64,000 bases of DNA, from contig NZ_CP125377.1 in the NCBI RefSeq assembly GCF_034008315.1, forward strand, positions 5,086,501 to 5,150,500. Direction: 5' to 3'. This stretch comes from Pseudomonas sp. P8_241. Its GTDB lineage: Bacteria; Pseudomonadota; Gammaproteobacteria; Pseudomonadales; Pseudomonadaceae. Position 1 is the stretch's first letter, and each line of letters begins with the position of its first letter. Below, in pieces: positions 9,430 through 17,737 of the stretch. A program made the translations under genes and the position numbers. A model generated the notes under the pieces. It had not been told where the DNA came from. It ran no database searches and saw only the letters and a list, made by a program, of their open reading frames with translations.

Positions 9430-9888
9430 ATGCTCTTACAACGCATTTTTGCTTCAGTGCTGTTGCTGGCCTGCATCAGCCTGGTGCTGATGGCCCTGCC
9501 CTACCAGGCACCTTTTTCCTACGAGCCGATCGGCCCGCGCGCGTTCCCCCTGTTGATGCTGGGACTGATGGGCCTGGCCCTGGTTTACATGGTGTATCGC
9601 CCCTCGCCGATCAAACACACCGATGAAGATCCGCCGATGGATCGCGAGACCCTGACCAAGATTGGTGTTTGCGTGCTGTTGCTGCTGGTCTTCGCCGGGC
9701 TGTTCGAACCGTTGGGCTTCATCCTCAGCAGCATGCTGGTTGGCATTCCGCTGGCTCGCCTGTACGGCGGGCGCTGGCTGCCGGGCGCGGTGATCATCAG
9801 CCTGATGAGTATCGGCCTGTACCTGCTGTTCGACAAAGTCATGGACGTGCCACTGCCTCTGGGCCTGCTCGACGTTCTGGAGAACTGA
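9430..9888 (+). CDS. tctB: Tripartite tricarboxylate transporter small membrane subunit TctB
   Basis: Small integral-membrane subunit of the transporter. The 152 residues contain four hydrophobic segments (about 5-22, 39-55, 77-96 and 105-140) separated by a hydrophilic loop, as expected for TctB. It lies between tctC and tctA; tctA begins after a single intervening base, implying translational coupling. Confidence 0.9.
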   Translation: MLLQRIFASVLLLACISLVLMALPYQAPFSYEPIGPRAFPLLMLGLMGLALVYMVYRPSPIKHTDEDPPMDRETLTKIGVCVLLLLVFAGLFEPLGFILSSMLVGIPLARLYGGRWLPGAVIISLMSIGLYLLFDKVMDVPLPLGLLDVLEN

Positions 9889-9889
9889 T

Positions 9890-11404
9890 ATGGATACGCT
9901 TGGATATTTGAGTCACGGTTTCGGCGTCGCACTGACCCCTTACAACCTCGTGACTGCACTCAGCGGCACACTGATTGGTACGGTCGTCGGCCTGCTCCCC
10001 GGCCTGGGTCCGATCAACGGCGTGGCATTGCTGATCCCGATCGCCTTCGCGTTGGGTCTGCCACCGGAGTCGGCTTTGATCCTTTTGGCCGCGGTTTACC
10101 TGGGTTGCGAATATGGCGGCCGGATCAGTTCGATTCTGCTGAACATCCCGGGCGAAGCGTCCACCGTGATGACCACCCTCGACGGCTACCCGATGGCCCG
10201 CCAGGGTCTGGCCGGAGTCGCGTTGTCGCTGTCGGCGTGGAGTTCGTTCATCGGTGCCTTCATTGCGACCTGCGGGATGGTGGTGTTCGCGCCGATGCTG
10301 GCGAAGTGGGCGATTGCCTTTGGTCCCGCGGAATACTTCGTACTGATGGTATTTGCGATTGTCTGTCTGGGCGGTATGGCGGGTGACCGGCCACTCAAGA
10401 CGTTTATCGCGGCACTGATCGGGCTGTTCCTGTCGACCGTCGGCATTGATGCCAACAGCGGTGTGTACCGGTTCACCGGGGACAACATCCACCTCACCGA
10501 CGGTATCCAGTTCGTGGTGCTGGTGCTGGGCTTGTTCTCCATCAGCGAAATCCTCCTGCTGCTGGAAAAAACCCACCGTGGTCAGGAAGCGTTCCAGGCC
10601 ACCGGCCGAATGTTGTTCAACTTCAAGGAAGCGGCTTCGGTGTTCTGGGTGAACATGCGTTGCGGTGTGCTCGGGTTCATCATGGGTGTGCTGCCAGGTG
10701 CTGGCGCAACGTTGGCCAGCGCCGTGGCCTACATGACCGAGAAACGCATCGCTGGCCCAAGCGGAAAATTCGGACAAGGCGACAAACGCGGCCTGGCCGC
10801 CCCCGAAACCGCCATTGGTGCAGAGGCTTGCGGTGCACTGGTTCCGATGTTGACCCTTGGCGTTCCAGGCTCTGGCACCACGGCAGTGATGATCGGCGCG
10901 CTGTCGCTCTACAACATCACACCCGGCCCGCTGCTGTTTCAACAGCAGCCGGACATCGTCTGGGGCCTGATCGCATCGTTGTTCATCGCCAACATCATGC
11001 TGGTGATCCTGAACATCCCGATGATCCGTATCTTTACCAAAATCCTCGCCGTACCTAACTGGGCGTTGGTGCCGATGATCGCGATCATCACTGCCATCGG
11101 TGTGTACGCGGTGCATGCCACCACCTTCGACCTGTTCCTGATGATCGGCATCGGCATCTTCGGCTACATCCTGCGCAAGCTGGACTTCCCGTTATCGCCG
11201 GTGCTGCTGGGTTTCATCCTCGGGGGGTTGATGGAGCAGAACCTGCGTCGAGCGCTGTCGATTTCCAACGGTTCGCTGGACATTCTCTGGTCGAGCGGCA
11301 TCACCGTCGGCGTCTGGGGGTTGATCGCGGTCATGTTGCTGGTGCCGATTGTGCGCATCTGGCGTAAACGTTCAGTTGCGCGGCGCGTTATTGCCGATGT
11401 CTGA
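9890..11404 (+). CDS. tctA: Tripartite tricarboxylate transporter large membrane subunit TctA
   Basis: Large transport subunit with about 12 membrane segments; 504 residues, the family's usual length. The glycine-rich family signature GLLPGLGPINGVALLIP is near residues 35-52, with its second-half counterpart GVLPGAGATLASAVAYM in the middle of the protein and GVPGSGTTAVMIGAL after it. It completes tctCBA. The final codons overlap the start of an AbrB-type permease by 8 bases, so that gene belongs to the same transcript. Confidence 0.93.
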   Translation: MDTLGYLSHGFGVALTPYNLVTALSGTLIGTVVGLLPGLGPINGVALLIPIAFALGLPPESALILLAAVYLGCEYGGRISSILLNIPGEASTVMTTLDGYPMARQGLAGVALSLSAWSSFIGAFIATCGMVVFAPMLAKWAIAFGPAEYFVLMVFAIVCLGGMAGDRPLKTFIAALIGLFLSTVGIDANSGVYRFTGDNIHLTDGIQFVVLVLGLFSISEILLLLEKTHRGQEAFQATGRMLFNFKEAASVFWVNMRCGVLGFIMGVLPGAGATLASAVAYMTEKRIAGPSGKFGQGDKRGLAAPETAIGAEACGALVPMLTLGVPGSGTTAVMIGALSLYNITPGPLLFQQQPDIVWGLIASLFIANIMLVILNIPMIRIFTKILAVPNWALVPMIAIITAIGVYAVHATTFDLFLMIGIGIFGYILRKLDFPLSPVLLGFILGGLMEQNLRRALSISNGSLDILWSSGITVGVWGLIAVMLLVPIVRIWRKRSVARRVIADV

Positions 11405-12431
11405 TCGAACACCTTTCAAAGCCTGGTGGGGAACCCCGCTGGTCGGCCTGCTCGGCGGTTACCTCGCCAGCCAGGTCGGCTGGCCTTTGCCGTGGATGGT
11501 CGGCTCGTTGCTGGCCATCATCCTCGTGCGCTGCCTGACACCCTGGCAATTGGCCGAAATCCCTGGTGGGCGCAAGTGCGGCCAGTGGATCGTCGGAATC
11601 GGTATCGGCTTGCACTTCACTCCTGTGGTGATGGAGCAGGTCCTCAGTCATTTCGGCTTGATTTTCTTCGGTGCGCTGGTCACCAGCCTGTCGGCGGTGG
11701 TCGGCGTATGGCTGATGCGGCGCACTGGCGAAGATCGCGCCACTGCGTTCTTTTCCAGCATGCCCGGTGGTTCCGGCGAGATGGTCAACCTCGGCGCACG
11801 TAACGGCGCGGTGCTCAGTCGGGTAGCGGCTGGCCAGAGTCTGCGCGTGTTGGTGGTGGTGCTGTGTGTTCCCGCGGCGTTCAAATATCTGCTGGGCGAC
11901 GGCGCGTCGATTTCACACGCTGGCAGCATCGACTGGCGCTGGCTGGCGGTTTTGTTTCCCACAGGGGCACTGGCTGCCTGGATATGGGAGCGTCTGCGTC
12001 AACCCAACCCGTGGCTGTTCGGCCCCTTGCTAGTGAGTGCGGCAGTGAGTATCGGTTGGGACTTGCACATTGGCTTGCCTGACGGCGGCAGCCAGATCGG
12101 CCAATGGTTGATCGGCAGCGGGCTGGGCTGTCACTTCAACCGCCAGTTTTTCCGGCGTGCGCCTTCGTTCATGGGGCGGACATTGATTGGCACGGTACTG
12201 ACCATGCTGATCGCCACGGTGGCGGCAATGGGCTTGAGTGCGCTGACCCATCTTGATCTGCGTTCGTTGACCTTGGGCATGATGCCCGGCGGGATTGCCG
12301 AAATGAGCCTGACGGCGCAGACCCTGCAATTGTCGGTGCCGCTGGTGACGGCGATGCAGGTGATGCGGCTGTTGTTTGTGTTGTTTCTGGCAGAGCCGTT
12401 GTTCAAGTATTGGAACCGCAATCCAGAGTAA
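11397..12431 (+). CDS. AbrB family transporter (duplicated permease domain)
   Basis: Membrane protein of 344 residues in the AbrB/YdjX-like permease family (related to E. coli AbrB, once called an ammonia monooxygenase-like regulator; not the Bacillus AbrB). Two homologous halves are visible, each with a glycine-rich start (LGGYLASQVGWPLPWMVGSL and PNPWLFGPLLVSAAVSIGWD) and ending with a GGIAEM/GGSGEM motif. The ATG at 11397 overlaps the tctA stop, so it is probably co-translated with the tricarboxylate transporter. Substrate unknown; the link suggests an accessory function in carboxylate or product movement. Confidence 0.82.
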   Translation: MSDRTPFKAWWGTPLVGLLGGYLASQVGWPLPWMVGSLLAIILVRCLTPWQLAEIPGGRKCGQWIVGIGIGLHFTPVVMEQVLSHFGLIFFGALVTSLSAVVGVWLMRRTGEDRATAFFSSMPGGSGEMVNLGARNGAVLSRVAAGQSLRVLVVVLCVPAAFKYLLGDGASISHAGSIDWRWLAVLFPTGALAAWIWERLRQPNPWLFGPLLVSAAVSIGWDLHIGLPDGGSQIGQWLIGSGLGCHFNRQFFRRAPSFMGRTLIGTVLTMLIATVAAMGLSALTHLDLRSLTLGMMPGGIAEMSLTAQTLQLSVPLVTAMQVMRLLFVLFLAEPLFKYWNRNPE

Positions 12432-12457
12432 AGACAGTGTTGAATTCATCGCCAGCT

Positions 12458-12508
12458 GGCTGGCTCCCACAGGTTTGTAAACACCGCAAAACCAATGTGG
12501 GAGCCAGC
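12458..12508. repeat. Inverted repeat between convergent abrB-type gene and ung
   Basis: GGCTGGCTCCCACA near 12457-12471 pairs with TGTGGGAGCCAGCC ending near 12509, with a loop of about 25 bases. It looks like a REPIN of the GTGGGAGC type and may also act as a two-way transcription stop. Confidence 0.6.
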
Positions 12509-12538
12509 CTTCTGCGGGCGCCGCTCCGACGATGCTTT

Positions 12539-13231
12539 TCAAACCGGCGGCAAGCGCCACTCGATCGGCGTCTCGCCATTCTGCTCGAGAAATTTGTTGG
12601 TGCGGCTGAAGTGCCCGCAACCGAGAAAGCCGCGATAAGCCGACAGCGGTGACGGGTGCACCGACGTCAGCACCAGATGCTTGGTCGCATCGATCAGCTT
12701 CTGCTTGCTCTGCGCATGGGCACCCCACAGCATGAACACCAGGTGCGGCTGCTGCTGGCTGACCACTTCAATGATCCGGTCGGTGAAAAACTGCCAGCCC
12801 TTGTCCTTGTGCGCGTTGGCATTGGCCCGCTCGACGGTCATGGTGGTGTTGATCATCAGTACGCCCTGATCCGCCCAACTTTGCAGGTAGCCATGGTTGG
12901 GGATGTCGATGTTCAGGTCGCGCTTCAACTCTTTGTAGATGTTCACCAGCGACGGCGGCGCCGGCACGCCCGGTTGCACCGAGAAGCACAAGCCATGGGC
13001 CTGACCCGGACCGTGGTAGGGATCCTGACCGAGGATGACGACCTTGACCTTGTCCAGCGGCGTGGAGTTGAGCGCATTGAAGATCATCGGCCCTGGCGGA
13101 TAGATCTCTTTGCCGGCCGCTCGCTCCTGCTGCAGAAAATTTCGCAACTCTGTCATGTAGGGCTGGTCGAATTCGGCACGCAGCGCCTCCTTCCAGCTCG
13201 GTTCGAGTTTGATACGGTCGTCAGCAGTCAT
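12539..13231 (-). CDS. ung: Uracil-DNA glycosylase
   Basis: Removes uracil from DNA as the first step of base-excision repair. The start [13 protein letters not shown] gives 230 residues. The water-activating motif GQDPYHG has its aspartate at residue 70, the uracil-binding [10 protein letters not shown] follows, and the DNA-intercalation loop [11 protein letters not shown] is at 192-202. All family-1 residues are present. It is convergent with the tct operon and divergent from the hydroxyisobutyryl-CoA hydrolase-like gene. Confidence 0.96.
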   Translation of the reverse strand: MTADDRIKLEPSWKEALRAEFDQPYMTELRNFLQQERAAGKEIYPPGPMIFNALNSTPLDKVKVVILGQDPYHGPGQAHGLCFSVQPGVPAPPSLVNIYKELKRDLNIDIPNHGYLQSWADQGVLMINTTMTVERANANAHKDKGWQFFTDRIIEVVSQQQPHLVFMLWGAHAQSKQKLIDATKHLVLTSVHPSPLSAYRGFLGCGHFSRTNKFLEQNGETPIEWRLPPV

Positions 13232-13363
13232 GGTTACATCCGGCAAAAACAATGGGGCGAACCCTAGGAAAGCGCACCACGCTTGTCAAATGATCTGATG
13301 CAGATCCGGCACTTTCTTACACAGCGATCATACTTAACCCTCAAATTCCCGATCGAGGTCACG

Positions 13364-14476
13364 ATGAATCTGCACTTCGAAGAGCTCACCGGCACCGACG
13401 GCGCCCGTATCGGCATCGCTAGCCTGGATGCCGAAAAATCCCTCAACGCCCTGTCCCTGCCGATGATCAACGCTTTACGCGACCGAATGGACGCATGGGC
13501 CAAGGATCCGCAAATCGTCTGCGTCCTGTTGCGCGGCAATGGTGCCAAGGCCTTTTGTGCCGGTGGTGAAGTGCGCAGCCTGGTGGAGGCCTGTCGCGCC
13601 CACCCGGGCGAAGTGCCACCGCTGGCCGCGCAATTCTTCGCCGCGGAATATCGTCTGGACTTCAACCTGCATACCTACCCGAAACCGTTGATCTGCTGGG
13701 GCCATGGCTATGTGCTCGGCGGTGGCATGGGCCTGTTGCAAGGTGCAAGCCTGCGTATCGTCACGCCGAGCAGTCGCTTGGCGATGCCCGAGATCAGCAT
13801 CGGCCTGTATCCGGATGTGGGTGCCAGTTGGTTTCTGTCGCGGCTACCAGGCAAGCTCGGCTTGTTTCTGGGCCTGACCGGCGCGCACATGAATGGCCGC
13901 GATGCCATCGACCTGGATCTGGCAGATCGTTTTCTGCTCGATGAGCAGCAAGCGCAATTGATCGAAGGCCTGTTGCAATTGAACTGGCAGGAACAAACAC
14001 CGATGCAGCTCAACAGCTTGCTCAAGGCCTTGCAGCAGGAAGCCGTGGCACAGATGCCCCAGGCCCAGTGGCTGCCGCGTCGCCAGCAAATCGACGAGCT
14101 GCTGGATGTCAGTGATGTGCGCTGCGCCTGGAAAGCCATCAGCGCCCTGCGCGACAACAGCGACCCGATGATGAGTCGCGCCGCCAGGACCATGAGCGAA
14201 GGCTCGCCCTTGACTGCGCATCTGGTGTGGGAACAGATCATTCGCGCCAAACACCTGTCGCTGGCCCAGGTCTTTGAGATGGAATACACCATGAGCCTCA
14301 ACTGCTGCCGCCACCCGGAATTCAGCGAAGGCGTGCGCGCGCGGTTGATCGACAAGGATCAGAAGCCCCGCTGGCATTGGCCCGACATCAACAACGTGCC
14401 GGACGCGGTGGTGGAGGCGCATTTTCACAAGGTATGGGAAGGTCGGCATCCGCTGGCGGATTTGTTGAATTACTGA
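13364..14476 (+). CDS. Enoyl-CoA hydratase/isomerase family protein, 3-hydroxyisobutyryl-CoA hydrolase type
   Basis: Crotonase-fold enzyme of 370 residues. The oxyanion-hole segment GNGAKAFCAGGEV and the segment MPEISIGLYPDVGASWFLS match the ECH_2 (3-hydroxyisobutyryl-CoA hydrolase) subfamily, including the Glu and Asp of the hydrolase active site, rather than true hydratases. The C-terminal helical extension typical of that subfamily is present. The likely role is valine degradation (thioester hydrolysis), but no other valine genes are nearby. The start has a good Shine-Dalgarno sequence (GAGGTCACG) in front of MNLHFEEL. Confidence 0.82.
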   Translation: MNLHFEELTGTDGARIGIASLDAEKSLNALSLPMINALRDRMDAWAKDPQIVCVLLRGNGAKAFCAGGEVRSLVEACRAHPGEVPPLAAQFFAAEYRLDFNLHTYPKPLICWGHGYVLGGGMGLLQGASLRIVTPSSRLAMPEISIGLYPDVGASWFLSRLPGKLGLFLGLTGAHMNGRDAIDLDLADRFLLDEQQAQLIEGLLQLNWQEQTPMQLNSLLKALQQEAVAQMPQAQWLPRRQQIDELLDVSDVRCAWKAISALRDNSDPMMSRAARTMSEGSPLTAHLVWEQIIRAKHLSLAQVFEMEYTMSLNCCRHPEFSEGVRARLIDKDQKPRWHWPDINNVPDAVVEAHFHKVWEGRHPLADLLNY

Positions 14477-14483
14477 AGTCTGC

Positions 14484-14514
14484 AAAAAAATGGGGGAGCA
14501 ATCTCGCTCCCACA
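14484..14514 (-). terminator. Intrinsic terminator of the Tyr-rich lipoprotein gene
   Basis: Read on the minus strand, GGGAGCGAGATTGCTCCC forms a 6-base stem and is followed by CCATTTTTTTGCA. It lies 25 bases after the stop of the lipoprotein gene at 14539. The arms match the GGGAGC REP core, so the element may be a recruited REP. Confidence 0.65.
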
Positions 14515-14538
14515 TTGGAAAATGCACTGTTGTAACGA

Positions 14539-14988
14539 TCAGCGGTGACTGCCACGACCGTCGTGATTGCCACGACCGTTATGGTCGCCTCGACCGCCAC
14601 GTCGTCCGTCGTGGCCTTTGTTATTGTCCCAGCCACCGCGACTGCGGCCGTCCCATCCCTGGCTCTGATGCGCCCGGTAGTCATTGCGCGATGGTTGATG
14701 GTACCGCGGGGCCGACTGGTAATAGCGTGGAGACGGTTGATAGACACGCGGTTGATAGTAATAACGCGGCGTCGGTTGGTAGTAGCGCGCTGGCGGCGCG
14801 TAGTACCGGGGCGGTGGCGTGTAGTAACCGCCGCCATTGGAATAGTAGGAACTGCCCCCGGCGTAATAGGCCGGTGACGGCGAGGTATAGACTTCGGAAC
14901 TGTAGTAACTGCCTCCTTCATCGTAATAAGGCACGCACCCACCAAGGGATAATCCCAACACTGCAATCAGAAGAATTCGGCGATACAT
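14539..14988 (-). CDS. Tyr/Pro/Gly-rich putative lipoprotein
   Basis: A 149-residue exported protein of unknown function. The start MYRRILLIAVLGLSLGGC has a strong Shine-Dalgarno sequence (CAGGAGG) and a lipoprotein signal ending in the lipobox LGGC (Cys18). The mature protein is low-complexity: about a dozen YYxP / PRYYQ-type repeats in the middle, then a C-terminal Gly/His/Arg/Asp tail with repeated GRG and HNGRGN. It resembles the second lipoprotein at 15156-15398 in its first 18 residues and leader. Expected to be an acylated envelope surface protein; function unrecognised. Confidence 0.75.
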   Translation of the reverse strand: MYRRILLIAVLGLSLGGCVPYYDEGGSYYSSEVYTSPSPAYYAGGSSYYSNGGGYYTPPPRYYAPPARYYQPTPRYYYQPRVYQPSPRYYQSAPRYHQPSRNDYRAHQSQGWDGRSRGGWDNNKGHDGRRGGRGDHNGRGNHDGRGSHR

Positions 14989-15155
14989 AGCGGCCTCCTG
15001 GACCGCGAGTGAGCCACACCAGCGACGCTGGCAGGCGACAATCAAAGATTCGGTGACTGTCGATAGATGAGACACCGTTTTCCGAATCTGGTGCGTTCAC
15101 GCAACAAGTTGAAACATCTGCCCGATGAAAGGTTTTTCATCCCTTCACGCATTGA

Positions 15156-15398
15156 TCAGTGGCCATGGTGATATCCACCGCCGTGATACCTGGGCGCGTG
15201 ACCACCCCGATAATAGTATCGATATCCACCATAAAAGCGCGGGCCGCCGTAGTAATAGCGTGGGCCGTAATAGTAGGAATAGGGCGAATAACCAGGGTAG
15301 TAATACGGAGCGGAGTAGACGTCGTAGGAGCCGGCGTAATAGTAGCAACCGGATAACCCAAGACCGAGAACAGCACTGAGCAACAGTCGACGAAACAT
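15156..15398 (-). CDS. Small Tyr/Gly-rich putative lipoprotein
   Basis: An 80-residue exported protein starting MFRRLLLSAVLGLGLSGC, with the same CAGGAGG-CCGTC leader as its neighbour and a lipobox LSGC (Cys18). More than a third of the mature part is tyrosine (YYYAGSYDVYSAPYYYPGY and similar), ending in a His/Gly tail (HGGGYHHGH). It is evidently a tandem paralogue of the larger lipoprotein at 14539-14988, with 167 bases between them. No function is recognised; the histidine-rich end could bind metal. Confidence 0.72.
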   Translation of the reverse strand: MFRRLLLSAVLGLGLSGCYYYAGSYDVYSAPYYYPGYSPYSYYYGPRYYYGGPRFYGGYRYYYRGGHAPRYHGGGYHHGH

Positions 15399-15612
15399 GA
15401 CGGCCTCCTGAAAGACCCACAACCGGCCCAGGCCGGTTGACACCTGTTTTGACTGACGTTCCCCCTTTCAAGTGCCTGGTGGTGCTGACCTTCGGATCAA
15501 TGGCGCAGCGCGCTGCATCTCGGTGCATGGACGCACCATCACAATGCAGCAACCCATGATCGCGCCCACCACCCCGTCCTTTGATCCCCGTGCCAGACGC
15601 CTCGAACAGACT

Positions 15613-15627
15613 TGGCACGGCTCTCGC
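15613..15627 (+). promoter_or_regulatory. Candidate sigma54 (RpoN) promoter of the guanidine locus
   Basis: TTGGCACGGCTCTCGC has GG at 15614-15615 and GC at 15626-15627, exactly 10 bases apart, and matches TGGCACG-N4-TTGC at all but one base. Transcription would start near 15639, about 50 bases before the riboswitch. No convincing NtrC site was found by eye. Upstream to 15399 the 440-base gap shows no gene. Confidence 0.6.
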
Positions 15628-15686
15628 TTTAGCAAGTCCGTGCAGGAGTCATCACAGGTTCGCGGCACCACAATCTGAAAATGGCT

Positions 15687-15779
15687 GACTAGGGTTCCGG
15701 CTCGCAAGCGCGAGTGGCTGGTCCGAGAGTTGGCGACCTCCAGTTGAGGTTACACGGCGGGACAAAAGCCCGGGAGACA
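15687..15779 (+). ncRNA. Guanidine-I riboswitch (ykkC class)
   Basis: The conserved blocks of the ykkC/guanidine-I aptamer occur in order: CTAGGGTTCCG (15689-15699), GGCTGGTCCGAGAG (15716-15729), and ACACGGCGGGACAAAAGCCC with GGGAGA (15752-15777). A hairpin CACCGCTAGCGGTG (15783-15796) follows, without a T-run, so the output mechanism is not obvious. It precedes the ABC transporter and carboxyguanidine deiminase genes, a known context for this class. Ligand binding would switch the operon on. Confidence 0.93.
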
Positions 15780-15838
15780 AGCCACCGCTAGCGGTGTCGC
15801 TGCCTTCCTGTCCGCCCTTGATCAACTGGAGAACCACC

Positions 15839-16906
15839 ATGTCCCAGCTTCGTTTACCCGCCCTGCTCGCCGCTGCGTTCGCAGCCCTTGTGAGCTTTTC
15901 GTCCCAAGCCGCCCAGAAAGATCACTTCAGCGTGTGCTGGACGATCTATGCCGGCTGGATGCCTTGGGAATACGCCGGCAGTCAGGGCATCGTCGACAAA
16001 TGGGCGAAGAAGTACGGCATCAAGATTGACGTGGTGCAGCTCAATGACTACGTCGAATCCATCAATCAATACACCGCCGGCCAGTTCGACGGTTGCACCA
16101 TGACCAACATGGACGCCCTGACCATTCCGGCGGCCGGTGGCGTCGACAGCACCGCGTTGATCGTCAGCGACTTTTCCAACGGCAATGACGGCATCGTGCT
16201 CAAGGGTGAAGGCAAGAAAATCGCCGACCTCAAGGGCATGGACGTCAATCTGGTCGAACTGTCCGTCTCGCACTACCTGTTGGCCCGGGCGCTGGACTCG
16301 GTGGACCTCACCGAGAAAGACCTGAAAGTGGTCAACACCTCCGACGCCGACATTTCGGCCGCCTTCAACACCGATCAAGTCAACGCCGTCACCACCTGGA
16401 ACCCGATGCTTTCGGACATCAAGGCCAAGCCTGCGGTGACCGAAGTCTTCAACTCCAGCCAGATCCCCGGCGAAATCATGGACATGATGGTCGTCAACAG
16501 CGCCACCCTCAAAGACAACCCGGCACTGGGCAAAGCGCTGACTGGCGCGTGGTTCGAAGTGGTCGAGTTGATGAATGCCAGGAACGCCGCGAGCAAAGCC
16601 GCGCTGGAACACATGGCCAAGGCCTCGGGCACCGACCTGGCGGGTTTCCAGGCGCAACTGGACTCCACCAAATTGTTCGCCACCCCCAAGGAAGCTCTGG
16701 CTTTCAGCACCAGCCAGCAATTGCCGGAGACCATGCGCAAAGTCGCCGAGTTTTCCTTTCAGCACGGTTTGCTGGGTGAAGGCGCCAAGGACACCAGCGC
16801 GGTCGGCATGGCCTTCGCCAACGGCGTGACCAGCGGCGACAAAAGTAACCTCAAGCTGCGCTTCGACCCGAGCTACGTGCAGATGGCCGCCGACGCCAAG
16901 CTGTAA
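15839..16906 (+). CDS. ABC transporter substrate-binding protein, probable guanidine importer
   Basis: Periplasmic receptor of an ABC importer of the NitT/TauT type. The start MSQLRLPALLAAAF begins a 24-residue signal peptide ending QAA; total 355 residues. VCWTIYAGWMPWEYAG after the signal is typical of receptors linked to urea-carboxylase-like clusters. It is the first gene after the guanidine-I riboswitch, 16 bases ahead of the permease. Guanidine as substrate is inferred from the riboswitch and the downstream enzymes. Confidence 0.87.
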   Translation: MSQLRLPALLAAAFAALVSFSSQAAQKDHFSVCWTIYAGWMPWEYAGSQGIVDKWAKKYGIKIDVVQLNDYVESINQYTAGQFDGCTMTNMDALTIPAAGGVDSTALIVSDFSNGNDGIVLKGEGKKIADLKGMDVNLVELSVSHYLLARALDSVDLTEKDLKVVNTSDADISAAFNTDQVNAVTTWNPMLSDIKAKPAVTEVFNSSQIPGEIMDMMVVNSATLKDNPALGKALTGAWFEVVELMNARNAASKAALEHMAKASGTDLAGFQAQLDSTKLFATPKEALAFSTSQQLPETMRKVAEFSFQHGLLGEGAKDTSAVGMAFANGVTSGDKSNLKLRFDPSYVQMAADAKL

Positions 16907-16921
16907 TCAGGAGAATTGGCC

Positions 16922-17737
16922 ATGCGCCTGATCAATCGACACCCGGATCGCCCGAGTCGCCTGCTGTTGGTGATCCTGCCGTTCGCCCTGGTGCTGTTTG
17001 CCTACTTCATGGGCTCGGCCGAGCGGCTGGCGGACAACCCCAATGACAAGCTGCTGCCCAGCGCCGTGCAGATGAGCGACGCGGTGAAACGCCTGGCGTT
17101 TGTCGCCGACAGCCGCACCGGCGAATACCTGCTCTGGCAAGACACCGCGTCCAGCCTGCGCCGGCTGGCCATCGGCCTCGGCATCAGTGCCTTGGCCGGT
17201 CTGTGCCTGGGCATCGCCGCGGGCACCCTGCCGCTGTTTGGCGCACCGTTGTCGCCCTTGTTGACGGTGCTGTCGATGGTGCCGCCGCTGGCGATCCTGC
17301 CGATCCTGTTCATCGTTTTCGGCTTGGGCGAGTTGTCGAAGGTGATGCTGATCGTGATCGGCATCACCCCGGCGCTGGCCCGTGACCTGGAACAGCGCGC
17401 CCGGGAAATCCCCGTGGAACTGCTGATCAAGGCCCAGACCCTTGGTGCCTCGACCTGGACCTTGATGCTACGGGTGGTGCTGCCGCAGTTACTGCCACGG
17501 TTGCTTATCTCGCTGCGCCTGATGCTTGGTTCAGCGTGGCTGTTCCTGATTGCCGCCGAAGCCATCGCCTCCACCGACGGCCTGGGCTACCGGATTTTCC
17601 TGGTGCGCCGCTACCTGGCAATGGACGTGATTTTGCCCTATGTGGTGTGGATCACCCTCCTCGCCTGGCTGATGGATTGGGGCCTCAAGTACCTCACCTG
17701 TCGCGCCTTCCCTTGGTATGAAGGGGCCGCCAAATGA
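16922..17737 (+). CDS. ABC transporter permease, probable guanidine importer
   Basis: Inner-membrane permease of the NitT/TauT (BPD_transp_1) family, 271 residues with about six membrane segments. The coupling-loop signature EQRAREIPVELLIKAQTLGA is near residues 155-180. ATG at 16922 was preferred to TTG at 16916 because AGGAGA (16908-16914 region) then has normal spacing. The last codon overlaps the ATPase start (ATGA), indicating coupling. Confidence 0.9.
   Translation: MRLINRHPDRPSRLLLVILPFALVLFAYFMGSAERLADNPNDKLLPSAVQMSDAVKRLAFVADSRTGEYLLWQDTASSLRRLAIGLGISALAGLCLGIAAGTLPLFGAPLSPLLTVLSMVPPLAILPILFIVFGLGELSKVMLIVIGITPALARDLEQRAREIPVELLIKAQTLGASTWTLMLRVVLPQLLPRLLISLRLMLGSAWLFLIAAEAIASTDGLGYRIFLVRRYLAMDVILPYVVWITLLAWLMDWGLKYLTCRAFPWYEGAAK

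Noticed and set aside
15445..15612. NtrC binding site upstream of the sigma54 promoter
   Set aside because: Several GGTGC/GCACC pieces occur but spacing and orientation do not fit the consensus.
15780..15800. Intrinsic terminator after the guanidine-I aptamer
   Set aside because: The hairpin at 15783-15796 is not followed by a T-run.
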